DNA of 64,000 bases from Actinomadura mexicana. GTDB lineage: Bacteria > Actinomycetota > Actinomycetes > Streptosporangiales > Streptosporangiaceae. Location of the stretch: positions 62,001-126,000 of the forward strand of contig NZ_FZNP01000013.1 of NCBI RefSeq assembly GCF_900188105.1, given 5' to 3'. Shown one piece after another: positions 17,382-26,510 of the stretch. The stretch's first letter is position 1; each line of letters begins with the position of its first letter. The notes under the pieces were generated by a model. The model was not told where the DNA came from. It worked only from the letters and a program-made list of their open reading frames with translations, and made no database searches. The position numbers and the translations under genes are program-made.

Positions 17382-17735
17382 GTGAACCGACTTCATCTGG
17401 CGGCTCTGCTGCTCGTTCCGGCGCTCGCCCTCAGCGCGTGCGGGGGCGACGGCGAGAAGCCGAAGCCGTCGGCCCCGGCGCAGGCCGAGGTCTCGGACCC
17501 GCCTTCCGGCGCCCCGGGCGCGGGCGACTCGGCCAAGGGCGGCTCGGCGAAGGCCCCGGCCGGGGTGCCGACGTCCGCGCCGCCGAAGGTCGTGAACGCG
17601 TTCGTGGCCTGCATGCGCAAGCGGGGCGTCAAGGTGCCGAAGGACACGACGGGATGGCGGCCCGACCCCCAGGACGGCCGGACGCAGAAGGCGCTCATGG
17701 CCTGCATGAAGTCCCCCGGCGCCCCCGGGTCCTGA
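17382..17735 (+). CDS. Small secreted lipoprotein
   Basis: 117 aa from the GTG at 17382 with GGAGGG 8 nt upstream. Signal peptide LAALLLVPALALSAC ends in a lipobox (LSAC, Cys about residue 19). A low-complexity Lys/Pro/Ala/Ser spacer follows, then a short domain with two Cys in ACMRKRGVKVP and ALMACMKS spaced as in small actinomycete lipoproteins of unknown function. It is divergent from the mce operon and convergent (7-bp gap) with another lipoprotein gene. Confidence 0.75.
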   Translation: MNRLHLAALLLVPALALSACGGDGEKPKPSAPAQAEVSDPPSGAPGAGDSAKGGSAKAPAGVPTSAPPKVVNAFVACMRKRGVKVPKDTTGWRPDPQDGRTQKALMACMKSPGAPGS

Positions 17736-17742
17736 CGCGGCG

Positions 17743-18261
17743 TCACCCCTTGCATGCCGGCGCCTTGGCGAACGCCGCGGCCAGCTGCGGGTTCTTCCGG
17801 AGATCCTGCGCGGGCCCCTGATAGCCGTTGTACTGCCCGAACGCCTTGCCCATCTGGTCGACGGCCCGTTGCAGCGATCGCTTGTCGTTCACCTTCGCGC
17901 GCTTGAGGTTCTTGGACGCGGTGGAGACGGTGGAGTGCGTCCGGGTGAGGTTGTTCATCGTGGTGGAGAACACGGCCTCGCCGTTGTCGACGGGCGGCGC
18001 GCCCAGCCCGGACAGCCTGGTCTCCAGCGTCCGCATCCGGTCGGAGATGCCGTCGAGGAGCTGGACGAGCGACGCCTTGGACTTCAGCACGCTCGCGCCG
18101 TCCAGCTTCGGCGCCTGCATCGGGGCGCTCTGCGTGAGGACGCCGCAGGCCCTGCCCGCCCAGGCGACCTCGGGGCCGTCCTTCTTCTCCGAGCCGCATC
18201 CGGCCGCGGACAGTGCGGCCGCCGAGGCCAGCGCCACAAGGGCGACGGATCGCCGAACCAT
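17743..18261 (-). CDS. Secreted lipoprotein with helical domain
   Basis: 172 aa. N-terminal signal VALVALASAAALSAAGC with lipobox Cys at about residue 22, then a mainly helical domain (MRTLETRLSGL, NLKRAKVNDKRSLQRAVDQMG) resembling a small four-helix bundle. No enzyme motif. I do not recognise the family. Lies 46 bp downstream of the lipase gene's stop on the same strand. Confidence 0.75.
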   Translation of the reverse strand: MVRRSVALVALASAAALSAAGCGSEKKDGPEVAWAGRACGVLTQSAPMQAPKLDGASVLKSKASLVQLLDGISDRMRTLETRLSGLGAPPVDNGEAVFSTTMNNLTRTHSTVSTASKNLKRAKVNDKRSLQRAVDQMGKAFGQYNGYQGPAQDLRKNPQLAAAFAKAPACKG

Positions 18262-18307
18262 GGTTGTCTCCTTCTCGGGGGTGGGCGACGCTTCAGCGAG
18301 TCGGGTC

Positions 18308-19531
18308 TCAGCAGTTGGAGGTGGCGGGCTTCCCGGCGAAGCGGTCCGCGAGGAACGCCATCGCGTCCTCGCTGCCGCGGTGGACGAGCGTGATGTGGCT
18401 GACGCCCTCCCACGTCTTCCAGGTGACGGGGACGCCGAGCTTGCAGTAGTCGTCCCGGAGCTGCTTGGCCTGCCCGTACGCGACGATCTCGTCGGAGGCC
18501 GAGTGGTACTGGAACACGGGGACCTTGACGGGTTCGGCGCCGAGCTGGTTCTCCGTCACCCGGTTCAGCCACGCCTCGGTCGCGAACGGGCTGGTGGTGA
18601 AGTAGTCCGGGATCGTCTTGCCCTTGTAGTCGAGCAGCAGCTCCAGCGTGCAGGCGCCGCCCTCCAGGCCGTCCACCATGGCGCGGCCGGCGTCGTTGAG
18701 GTAGGACGCGAGGTCCAGCTCGGGATAGGCGTGGTCCATGCCGACCATCGAGTAGAGGAGGAAGCCGAACGGGTCCCGGCCTTCCAGCGGCAGGCCCACG
18801 GCGGCGAGGTCGGACGGCACGCCGCCGCCGGCGACGCCCGCGAGCCTCAGCTCCGGCGCGTACTCCGGCTGCTTCTGCCCCGCCCACATCGCGGCCGCGC
18901 CGCCCTGCGAGTAGCCGCGGAACGCGACCTGCGCGTCCTTCGACAGGCCCGACTCGGGGAGCCGCTGCGCCGCGCGGACCGCGTCGATGACGGAGTAGCC
19001 CATGGAGTCGACCACGTAGGTGGTCGCCGGGTTCTCGTGGTAGCCCTGGTAGTCGGTGACGGCGACCGCGTAGCCCTTCCCGAGCATCTCGTTCAGCGCG
19101 GCCTGCTCGTAGAAGGCGCCCTGGTCGATGAACCTGGACGGCGCGCAGCGGAACGCCGGGCCGCTGGTGCCGGGGCCGAACCCGACGACCGGTGCCTTCG
19201 CCGCGTCCGCCTTCTTCGGCACGAGGACGATCCCGGTGACGGCGACGGGCCTGCCGAGCGCGTCGGTCGACAGGTACATGACCTGCCAGGCGTCGGCGAG
19301 CGAGCGCGCGGCCGGCGGGCCCGCCTTCGCCGGGCGCGCCCGGACGACGTCGCCCGGGGAGCCGGCCGGCAGCGGCGAGGGCGGGGTGTAGAAGGCGTCC
19401 CCCGCCGGGCCGGGGGCGGTCGCCGGGGCCGCCGACGCGGGCGCGGTGGACGCGGGGACGGCGCAGAGCGCGGCCAGCAGCGCGACGGCCGGGGCGAGGA
19501 GCGCCGTGCGCCGGTGGTGGTGGTTCGGCAT
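18308..19531 (-). CDS. Secreted lipase (LIP/secretory lipase family)
   Basis: 407 aa. A Sec signal with basic start (HHHRRTALLAPAVALLAALC) ends near ASTAPASA. The alpha/beta-hydrolase core has the nucleophile elbow GYSQGG, an acid region after it (SASDEIVAYGQA) and the likely catalytic His in SHITLVHRG; the spacing matches the LIP family of triacylglycerol lipases that was first described in Candida and is widespread in actinomycetes. Expected to hydrolyse lipid esters outside the cell. It lies 8 bp after the DUF6801-like gene and probably in one transcription unit. Confidence 0.88.
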   Translation of the reverse strand: MPNHHHRRTALLAPAVALLAALCAVPASTAPASAAPATAPGPAGDAFYTPPSPLPAGSPGDVVRARPAKAGPPAARSLADAWQVMYLSTDALGRPVAVTGIVLVPKKADAAKAPVVGFGPGTSGPAFRCAPSRFIDQGAFYEQAALNEMLGKGYAVAVTDYQGYHENPATTYVVDSMGYSVIDAVRAAQRLPESGLSKDAQVAFRGYSQGGAAAMWAGQKQPEYAPELRLAGVAGGGVPSDLAAVGLPLEGRDPFGFLLYSMVGMDHAYPELDLASYLNDAGRAMVDGLEGGACTLELLLDYKGKTIPDYFTTSPFATEAWLNRVTENQLGAEPVKVPVFQYHSASDEIVAYGQAKQLRDDYCKLGVPVTWKTWEGVSHITLVHRGSEDAMAFLADRFAGKPATSNC

Positions 19532-19539
19532 CCCTGCTC

Positions 19540-20682
19540 CTAGCTCGTCTTCTTCTGGGTGCTCGGCTTCGGGGTGAGCGTCACGGTGATCGCGTTGCCG
19601 GGGCCGGCGAGGGAGGAGCCGAGCGCGCCGGTGAGCGCGCCGCAGCCGTCGATCGGCGGCAGCTCGTAGACGCCGGTCAGGGCGCCGCCCGCCTTCGGGT
19701 CGAACCCGGCGGCCGACGTCAGCGTGATGCCGGACGGCTGGGACGTCCGGCACGCGTCGCCGCCCCCGACCGGCAGGAAGCCGAACACCGTGAACGAGGG
19801 GAAGCGCGCCGTCATCTCGGAGGTCGTGGTGAGGACGCCGTCCTTGTACGTCCCGGTCGTCCCGCCTTCGGCGGCGAACGTGACGTCGGCCGTCACGGGC
19901 AGGAAGCCGAGCATCGTGAACCGGGCCTTGGACGGGTCGAGCGTGAGCCCGCCGGTGACCGCGCCGCCGCCGACCTTCGCGTCGAGCGCGCCGGTCAGCG
20001 GGAGCGTCCCCCCGGACGCCTTGATCGTGGAGGAGCCCTTGAGCGCGTAGGAGTACGGCGCGGCCCCCGGGCCGCCGTCCTCGTCCACGATCTCGAAGGA
20101 GGCGAGGACGTCGTCCTGCCCCGGGTCCTGCGCGCATTCGGACTCGAACGTGCCGAGCCCGGAGGCGCCGCCGTCGTCCGTCCGCGGGGTCAGGGTCAGG
20201 ACGAGGTTCCCGATGGTGACCTTGCCGGGCCCGGACTGCGTGAACGTCAGGTCGGGCGCCGTGCCGCGTCCCTTCACGGTGAAGCCGCCGGACGCGGGAA
20301 TGGGCGTCGTGTCCAGTGCCGAGTCGACCTCGACGGGCAGGCCGTCCGGCATCTCGGGGACGGTCAGCGTCGCGTCGGCCAGCGCGTGGCCCTCCAGGGC
20401 CGTCGCGTACAGGGCCCGCAGGCCCCGCGCGGACTCGGCGCTCACCGCCGACACCGAGTCGACGACGATCCCCGGCATCACCTCGCCGATCGCGACCCGG
20501 TCGGGGACGTCCGCGCTGAGCTCCACGTGCACCGGCTGGGGCCCGAGGAGCGGGAACGTGCAGTGGTAGTCCAGTCCGAGGGTGGCCGGGCCCGCCGCGG
20601 CGGTGCCCGCGCCGGCGAGGCTCGACGCCAGCAGGGCGGCGGCCAGGGCCAGGGCGGCGCCCGTTCTCTTCTTCTTCGTCAC
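19540..20682 (-). CDS. Exported DUF6801-like protein, copy 1
   Basis: 380 aa from the GTG at 20682. Lys-rich N-terminus (TKKKRTG), signal sequence ending GTAAAG, then LGLDYHCTFPLLGPQPVHVEL, the opening of the DUF6801-type domain. A second all-beta half repeats phrases found in copy 2: ARFTMLGFLPVTADVTF, GTYKDGVLTTTSEMTARFPSF, and a Cys pair at DACRTSQPS/GCGALTGAL. No anchor or sortase signal. Function unknown; the architecture suggests an extracellular or cell-surface beta-sandwich protein. Confidence 0.8.
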   Translation of the reverse strand: MTKKKRTGAALALAAALLASSLAGAGTAAAGPATLGLDYHCTFPLLGPQPVHVELSADVPDRVAIGEVMPGIVVDSVSAVSAESARGLRALYATALEGHALADATLTVPEMPDGLPVEVDSALDTTPIPASGGFTVKGRGTAPDLTFTQSGPGKVTIGNLVLTLTPRTDDGGASGLGTFESECAQDPGQDDVLASFEIVDEDGGPGAAPYSYALKGSSTIKASGGTLPLTGALDAKVGGGAVTGGLTLDPSKARFTMLGFLPVTADVTFAAEGGTTGTYKDGVLTTTSEMTARFPSFTVFGFLPVGGGDACRTSQPSGITLTSAAGFDPKAGGALTGVYELPPIDGCGALTGALGSSLAGPGNAITVTLTPKPSTQKKTS

Positions 20683-20790
20683 CTGTCGACCTCGCCTCGT
20701 ACGGGACGGGCCCCTCGCCGCACCTGCGGCGAGCCGCGTTCGCGGCACGGCGGGGACCCGCCTTGGTTGACCGTCAGCTCACCGCCGCCG

Positions 20791-22135
20791 TCACGCCTTG
20801 GGCGTGAGGGTCAGGTCGATGGTGTTGCCGTCACCGGCGGTGAAGAGGTTGAGGATGCCGGTCAGCGGCCCGCACTGGTCGATCGACGAGAGCGAGTACC
20901 GGCCGCTGATCTTGCCGCCGACGCCCGGGTCGAAGAACTCGCCCGCGGGCGACTGGAGCCGGATGTCGGACGGCTCGGTCGTCTGGCAGTTCTCACCGCC
21001 GCCGATCGGGATGGCGCCGAACGCGCTGAACGACGACATCTTGGTGATGACCTTGCTGTTGGTCGTCAGCTGGCCGTCCTTGTAGAGCCCGGTGGTCGGG
21101 CCCTGCGTGACGAGGCCGATGTCGGCGGTCACCGGCAGGAAGCCGAGGATCTGGAAGTTGCCCTTGGTCGGCTCCAGCCGCAGGTCCGCGGAGACGGCGC
21201 CGGTGTCCAGGTCCAGGTCGGCGCCGACGGAGCCGGTCAGGGGCGCCTTGCCGTTCGGCGCCTTCACGAACGTCTCACCGGAGAGGGTGAAGTCGTAGTG
21301 CTCACCGCCGGTGGGGGGCGTGGGGGTGGGCGTGGGGGTGGGCGTGGGAGTGGGGGTCGGCGTGGGGGTGGGGGTGGGGGTGGGTGGGCGTGGGAGTAGG
21401 AGTCGGCGTCGGCGTGGGAGTGGGGGTCGGCGTGGGAGTGGGGGTCGGCGTGGGGGTGGGAGTCGGCGTGGGGGTGGGCGTGGGCGTCGGGGTGGGGGTG
21501 CCGCCGTCGGTGATGGTGAAGTGGGCGAACGGCTCGTCCTGCCCCGGGTCCTTGGTGCAGACGACGTCCTTGCCGCCGGCCCAGACCTCGCTGCCGTCGG
21601 CCTTCTTCGGGTTGATGTGCTGCGTCAGCCCGACGATCGTGATCTTGCCCTCGCCGGTCTGGCTGAACACCAGCTGCGGCGCGTCGCCCTCGGCGACCAG
21701 GTCCCAGGTCGCCCCGGCCTGCTGCGGGATGTCGACCTTGTTGATGACGACGTCCGTCGCGACCGGCAGGTTCGGGTCCTCGGGCACCGACACGACCGAG
21801 TCGGCGGAGGCCGTGCCCTCCAGCGTGACGGCCTTCACCGCGCGCAGGCCGTTGGTGATGGTGCCGGTGATGTGCGCCGTCGACTTGATGTGGAACGGCG
21901 GCGACAGCTCCCCGACCTTGATGGTGGACGGGAAGTCGCTGTCGATGTCGACGGTGAGCGGCTGGTTGCCGATCAGCGGGAAGACGCAGTGGAAGTTCAG
22001 CGTCTGGTGGATCGGGTCCGCCAGGGCGGGGCCGGCGCCGACGACGCCGAGCAGGGAGAGGCCGAGGCCCCCGATGGCCGCGGTCGCGAGGCCCTTGGCC
22101 GTGCGCCGCTTGCGCGTACCGAGCTTGTCGTCCAA
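20791..22135 (-). pseudogene. Exported DUF6801-like protein, copy 2, frameshifted inside a Pro-Thr repeat
   Basis: The N-terminal half starts at the TTG at 22135 (AAAGG 7 nt upstream), has a signal sequence ending GPALA, the DUF6801 opening TLNFHCVFPLIGNQPLTVDI, and runs into (Pro-Thr)n. At about 21384 the six-base period is broken by a 4-base unit, the frame turns to His-Pro and stops at 21302. The C-terminal half (YDFTLSGETFVKAPNGK to the stop at 20791) is intact in the original Pro-Thr frame and parallels copy 1 (FQILGFLPVTADIGL). One base change in the linker would restore a ~450-residue protein, so this may be a real switch, a decayed gene or an assembly error. Confidence 0.8.
21311..21500 (-). 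repeat. Hexanucleotide Pro-Thr-coding repeat with a broken period
   Basis: About 190 bp of (GTGGGN/GTCGGN) hexamers on the plus strand, encoding alternating Pro and Thr on the minus strand. The period is interrupted once near 21384 (GGTGGGTGGG in place of GGTGGGNNTGGG), shifting the frame. The rest of the array is regular apart from third-position variation. Confidence 0.95.
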
Positions 22136-22394
22136 CTTTCTGCCTTTCGTTCGTCCGGAACCAGATTTCCCGTACGTTTCGAAGCGGTAAATTACCGGCC
22201 GCCATCGGGCGAGTCTCCACGATCGACTGACAAAAACGAAGGCGTTCTCGCTCACCGTTCAACGGCTTTTGAAAATTGCTGCCCCGGGTACAGGATTTGA
22301 CATTTCTGCGACTTTTCGAGGGCAGCATCCGATCACCGGACGACAGCATTTCCGCATTTTGTCATCCGGTGCTCGAATCACCGGCGCGAATCGA
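22136..22394. other. AT-richer intergenic region upstream of DUF6801-like copy 2
   Basis: 259 bp with visibly lower GC than its surroundings, between two minus-strand genes. It should hold the promoter for copy 2 and the 3' end of the cupin gene's transcript. I see no convincing terminator hairpin, RNA gene or operator. Confidence 0.4.
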
Positions 22395-23411
22395 TCAGAG
22401 GTGCTGGTAGGTGGTGTAGTCGGAGGCGAAGTCGTTGTACTTCAGGAAGTTGGTGAAGCTCATCGTGATCGTGGCGTCGAGGCCCTCGACGTAGTGCCAC
22501 CACCCGATCGGGATGAACAGCAGCTCACCGGGGGCGAGCGTGCACTCCAGCACCTGCGCCCCGCGCATGGCGGGGAACTTGTCGTAGTCGACGTCGCTCC
22601 CGTCGACCTCCGAGTAGCAGTGCAGCGTGTTGTAGACGTGGGCGGTGTCGTGCATCGGCACCATCCTGACCTTCTTGCGGCCCATCACCTGCGCCATGAA
22701 GTTGTTGGTCAGGTCGTGGTGGTAGGGCGTCTTCGTGCCGGGCGGGCCGAGCCAGAAGAAGCTGCGGCCCTTGGCCTCGTCGCCGTCGAGGTACTCGGAG
22801 ATCGGGTCGATGTCGTCCCACAGGACGTCCAGTGCCCGCTGGTTGCGGGACGCGTTGTTCGCCGTCATGTAGAAGTCGTTGGTCGTCCCGGCCGCCTCGA
22901 CCATGTCGACGTACTCGCGGAACGGCATCAGCCGCTTGTGCTTCGGCCCGTTGATCTCGTAGTTCTCGTCGGACTCGCGCCCGAACTGCACCTCGACCTC
23001 GTTGCCGCCGCACGTCGCGCGCAGATGGTCGAAGTCCCACTTCGTGAGCGCGGGCCACGATTTGAGCATCCCGGTGATGATGACCGGCCTGTTCTGGAAG
23101 TAGTACTCCTCGAAGAACTCGTCCCGGGAGAGGCGCTCCCGCCGGGCGATCTCGCCGCCGCCCGCGCGCATCCGGGCGAGCCTGGCGTAGACGGTCAGCG
23201 TCCACTCGCGCTTGCGGAGCCGGTTGGCGACGCGGGTCGCGCCCAGCACGTACGGGCTCGCCAGCGCGCCGGCCACCTCGCGGGCGGCCTCCTCCTCGCT
23301 GAACCCGTTGCTCGCCAGCGCCGTGCGGATCACCTCCGGCGGGTTGCCGAGCAGCAGGTTCTCGGCGATCCAGCGGCGCCACTGGTCCTTCGGTCGGGTG
23401 GTGGTGGTCAC
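22395..23411 (-). CDS. JmjC/cupin-like Fe(II)/2-oxoglutarate hydroxylase
   Basis: 338 aa from the GTG at 23411 (GGAGGG 7 nt upstream). The cupin_8/JmjC fold is recognisable from NRPVIITGMLKSWPALTKW onward; the metal triad is HxD in YHHDLTNNF and a distal His in IGWWHYVEGLDATITMSF, as in FIH-like asparaginyl hydroxylases. The first 90 residues form a separate helical part that includes LGNPPEVIRTALASNGFSE. Expected reaction is 2-oxoglutarate-dependent hydroxylation of a protein or peptide side chain. It sits between two DUF6801-like genes; whether these are its substrates is speculation. Confidence 0.88.
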   Translation of the reverse strand: MTTTTRPKDQWRRWIAENLLLGNPPEVIRTALASNGFSEEEAAREVAGALASPYVLGATRVANRLRKREWTLTVYARLARMRAGGGEIARRERLSRDEFFEEYYFQNRPVIITGMLKSWPALTKWDFDHLRATCGGNEVEVQFGRESDENYEINGPKHKRLMPFREYVDMVEAAGTTNDFYMTANNASRNQRALDVLWDDIDPISEYLDGDEAKGRSFFWLGPPGTKTPYHHDLTNNFMAQVMGRKKVRMVPMHDTAHVYNTLHCYSEVDGSDVDYDKFPAMRGAQVLECTLAPGELLFIPIGWWHYVEGLDATITMSFTNFLKYNDFASDYTTYQHL

Positions 23412-23423
23412 GGCGTTCCCTCC

Positions 23424-23491
23424 GTGTTCGGTCAGCAGGCGTGTTCGGTCAGCAGGCGTGTTCGGTCAGCAGGCGTGTTCGGTCAGCCGGC
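23424..23491. repeat. 17-bp tandem repeat x4 at a gene junction
   Basis: Units at 23424-23440, 23441-23457, 23458-23474 and 23475-23491, reading GTGTTCGGTCAGCAGGC (last unit with one change). The last unit contains the stop codon of the upstream DUF6801-like gene and the array ends 12 bp before the cupin start. 17 is not a multiple of three, so expansion probably occurred in non-coding DNA. Confidence 0.95.
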
Positions 23492-24862
23492 GGGGGGCGG
23501 GGCGGTGCGCGCGGGCGCGGGGACGACCGGCGGGCAGCTGATGTCGGCGTCGGGGATGCAGGTGGCGCCCAGGCTGACGCGCAGCAGGTTCCCGGGGCCG
23601 GAGACGGTGCCGTCGAAGAGCGGGCTGAGGTCCTCGCCGGCTCCGCAGCCGGTGAAGCGCGGGATGCTGAACGAGCCGTCGAGCGTCCCGCCCTCCAGGA
23701 CGCTGGTCATCTCGCCCTTGAGGGCGATGTCGGCGTCCGTCGCGGTGCGGCAGTTCTCGCCGACGTTCAGCGGCGTCCCGTTGACGGAGACGTCCGAGAT
23801 GCGGATCGACATCCGCATGTGGGCGTTGACCGACTGGATGCCCGTCTGCATGTCGCTGACGGCCTCGAACGTCCCGTAGTCCTCGCCGGGTCCGAGGGGA
23901 CGCTGCGTCATCTCCATCGTCGCGGTCGTCGGCATGAACCCGAAGGTCAGAAACGTCGACCGCGACCGCAGCGGCGAGACGAACCGCTGCCGGACGGAGG
24001 CGCCGGTGTCGGTGAGCGAGTAGACGAGGTTGGTGAGGGCCGGGCGGCCGAACTCCGGATCGTTCAGGATCGCGGCGCCCTTGAGCTTGGTGACGTTGGA
24101 GAATCCGGACAGGTAGACGCAGCCGGGGTACCAGTCGTCGGTGGGCCCGGTGAACTTCCCGCACTCGGCCGGGGTCCCGCCGGGCGCCTCGGCGGCGGCC
24201 CGATCCCCCGTCTTCGGCGGCGCGGGCTTCGGCGGCGCGGGCGTCGCCGGGGCCGTCCCGGCGGGCACGGGCACCGTGGCGAGGACGTGCTCCCCGGACG
24301 GCTCGCACCCGATGGTGATCGCCGGCTTCGCGTCCTCGGGGACGCCGCCGTGGGCGTCGCGCGGGCTCAGCGCCAGCGCCAGGTCCCCGGCGGTGAACGT
24401 GAGGTCGCCGGTCCCGGCGGGCGTGACCGCCGGGACGTCCCCGGACGCGGCCAGTACCAGGTCGGCGCCGTCCGCGACCGGGGTGGCGGGCGTGGTGAGC
24501 CCCGGCCAGGTCGCCGGGGCGGCCTTGCCGTTCTGCCGCACGGAGATCCCGAGCTCCGCGATGCCGGCGACCGAGGCTCCCCCGAGCGCGCTCACCTCGG
24601 GCACCGCGGCCTTCGGGACCGTCACGGTCGCCGTGACGCGCCCCGGCCGCACGGGGCGCCCGGCCTTCCCCGCCGCGGGGAACGTCCCCCGCACCCGGAC
24701 AGCGACCTCCTGCGACGTCCCGGACGGCAGGCGGCACGCGTAGGTCAGGGCGGCGTCCGCCTCCTGCGCCCGCGCCACGCCGCCCGGCACCGATCCGGTC
24801 ACGAGCGCGCCCAGCCCGACGGCCGTCGCGGCGCCGAGCCTCCAGCGGGCCGGGGTCCTCAT
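23483..24862 (-). CDS. Exported DUF6801-like protein, copy 3
   Basis: 459 aa. Signal sequence (AAAVGLGALVTGSVPGGVARA-type, residues 9-32), then ALTYACRLPSGTSQEVAV, a diverged version of the opening found in copies 1 and 2. A Pro/Ala/Lys linker (about 225-255) separates it from a longer C-terminal domain with YLSGFSNVTKLKGAA and paired Cys (GENCRTATDAD, CTGCG-like FTGCGAGED). The C-terminus is Pro/Ala rich. Family identity is weaker than for the other copies. The gene is separated from the cupin gene only by the 17-bp repeats, so they are probably co-transcribed. Confidence 0.75.
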   Translation of the reverse strand: MRTPARWRLGAATAVGLGALVTGSVPGGVARAQEADAALTYACRLPSGTSQEVAVRVRGTFPAAGKAGRPVRPGRVTATVTVPKAAVPEVSALGGASVAGIAELGISVRQNGKAAPATWPGLTTPATPVADGADLVLAASGDVPAVTPAGTGDLTFTAGDLALALSPRDAHGGVPEDAKPAITIGCEPSGEHVLATVPVPAGTAPATPAPPKPAPPKTGDRAAAEAPGGTPAECGKFTGPTDDWYPGCVYLSGFSNVTKLKGAAILNDPEFGRPALTNLVYSLTDTGASVRQRFVSPLRSRSTFLTFGFMPTTATMEMTQRPLGPGEDYGTFEAVSDMQTGIQSVNAHMRMSIRISDVSVNGTPLNVGENCRTATDADIALKGEMTSVLEGGTLDGSFSIPRFTGCGAGEDLSPLFDGTVSGPGNLLRVSLGATCIPDADISCPPVVPAPARTAPPPAG

Positions 24863-24911
24863 CGTCGATCACCTCTCCTGAACTGCTGCGGATGTGCGGG
24901 CCGGCGAGAGG

Positions 24912-26510
24912 TCACGTCCAGCCGGGGAGCCACAGGCGCGCCTGCCAGTCCGCCTCCGGGACGGGCCGGCCCGTGAGGATCGGCAGGAGGTGGGCCAGGT
25001 TCACGGCGACGAGCGCGAGGTAGGCGGCCCCGGCGGCGCAGAGCAGCAGGCGCGGCACCGGGCGGTCCCGGTACGGGGCGCGGACGCCGTCGAAGAGCAG
25101 GACGATCGCGAGGATCGCGAACGGCAGCATCGGGAGCGCGTAGGTGGAGTACATCGTCCGGTCGGCGAGCGCGGCCGGGAACCAGGGCAGCCAGCTCGCG
25201 AGGTAGCCGCCCGCGACCGCCGCGGCCCGCCACTCGCGCGCCGCGAACGCGCAGACCACCATGCCGAGCAGCGCGACGATGGAGAACCACCAGATGGCGG
25301 GCGTTCCCAGGTGGGAGATCTCGCTGACGCACGTCGCGGCGCCGCATCCGTCCCGCCCCCGCGGCACGGAAGTGCGCCAGAAGACGGCCGGATGCCCGAG
25401 GACCGGCCACTGCCACGGCCACGACTGGCCGGGGTTCGCCTGCGTCACACCGTTGTGGAAGTCCAGCGTCATCGCGTGGTAGTGCCACAGCGACCGCAGC
25501 GGATCCAGGAACGACGGCCACAGGCCGCTCGGATGCGCCTCGGCCCAGCGCCGCTGGAACCCGGAAACGTTCTGGCCGAAGAGTGTCTTCTGCAGCGGCG
25601 TCCCTGAGACGAACCAGCCCCACCAACTGGCCAGATAGACGGCCCCGGCGACGGCCCACACCTGGACCAGCGACGGCAGGAGGTCGAGCCTGACCATGCC
25701 ACGCCACGGCCGGAGGGCCCCGGCGTCCCTGCGCGCATTCCTGTCCCAGATCAGCGCCAGCGCCCAGAAGAACACGAGCACGTAGAGGCCGGACCATTTC
25801 GTGGCGCAGGCGAGGCCGAAGCAGACCCCGGCGGCCAGGCGCCACCCGTGCCGGAGGAACGGCCCGCCGGGCCGCCCGCCCTCGATACGCGTGACCAGGG
25901 CTTCCCGCGTCCTGTCCCGATCGGCGACGAGGCAGCCGAACCCGGCCAGCACCCACACCAGCAGGAAGATGTCGAGCATGGACGCGCGGCTGGACACCAG
26001 CCATGTGCCGTCCAGCGCGAGCAGCAGCCCGGCCGCGCAGCCGAGCACGGTCGATCCGGTCAGCCGCCGGGCGATGCGGGCCAGCAGCAGAACCGCCAGC
26101 ACGCCCGCCGCACCGGCGGCGCAGCGGAAGCCGAACGGGCCGGAGCCGAAGACGGCCGTTCCGGCGGCGATGAGCCATTTCCCGAGCGGCGGATGCGCGG
26201 CCCACTCACCGCCGCCCGCGAGCCCCGCCACCGGGTGCCCGGCGAGGAAGTAGGAGTTGGCCGGCTCGCCGTCCGGTCCGCCGCGCCAGTTGTGCTCGAC
26301 CCCGTAGTGCAGGAGCGCCCAGGCGTCCTTGGCGTAGTACGTCTCGTCCCAGACGAGGGCGTGCGGGGAGCCCAGCCGATCGAACACCAGGAATCCGGCG
26401 AAGGCCGCGACGAGCAGCGGCCCGAGCCAGCCCCACGCGGACGCGCGCCAACCGGCCGGCGGATCGGTCGCGGACGCCGGTTCTTCCACCGCTACGAAGG
26501 CGGTCACCAT
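24912..26510 (-). CDS. pmt: Polyprenyl-phosphate-mannose protein O-mannosyltransferase (PMT, GT39)
   Basis: 532 aa from the ATG at 26510, preceded by AGGGGGGAGC. About ten membrane helices. The first extracytoplasmic loop carries the catalytic Asp-Glu pair in WDETYYAKDAW, followed by HPPLGKWLIA, both diagnostic of PMT proteins; the PMT C-terminal four-helix part ends in the conserved WLPGW. Transfers mannose from polyprenyl-phosphomannose to Ser/Thr of proteins during Sec export. The Pro/Thr-rich DUF6801 neighbour and other exported proteins here are plausible substrates. Confidence 0.92.
   Translation of the reverse strand: MVTAFVAVEEPASATDPPAGWRASAWGWLGPLLVAAFAGFLVFDRLGSPHALVWDETYYAKDAWALLHYGVEHNWRGGPDGEPANSYFLAGHPVAGLAGGGEWAAHPPLGKWLIAAGTAVFGSGPFGFRCAAGAAGVLAVLLLARIARRLTGSTVLGCAAGLLLALDGTWLVSSRASMLDIFLLVWVLAGFGCLVADRDRTREALVTRIEGGRPGGPFLRHGWRLAAGVCFGLACATKWSGLYVLVFFWALALIWDRNARRDAGALRPWRGMVRLDLLPSLVQVWAVAGAVYLASWWGWFVSGTPLQKTLFGQNVSGFQRRWAEAHPSGLWPSFLDPLRSLWHYHAMTLDFHNGVTQANPGQSWPWQWPVLGHPAVFWRTSVPRGRDGCGAATCVSEISHLGTPAIWWFSIVALLGMVVCAFAAREWRAAAVAGGYLASWLPWFPAALADRTMYSTYALPMLPFAILAIVLLFDGVRAPYRDRPVPRLLLCAAGAAYLALVAVNLAHLLPILTGRPVPEADWQARLWLPGWT

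Noticed and set aside
23424-23491. CRISPR array
   Set aside because: The repeats are directly abutting without spacers; the same holds for the 12-, 18- and 6-bp arrays.
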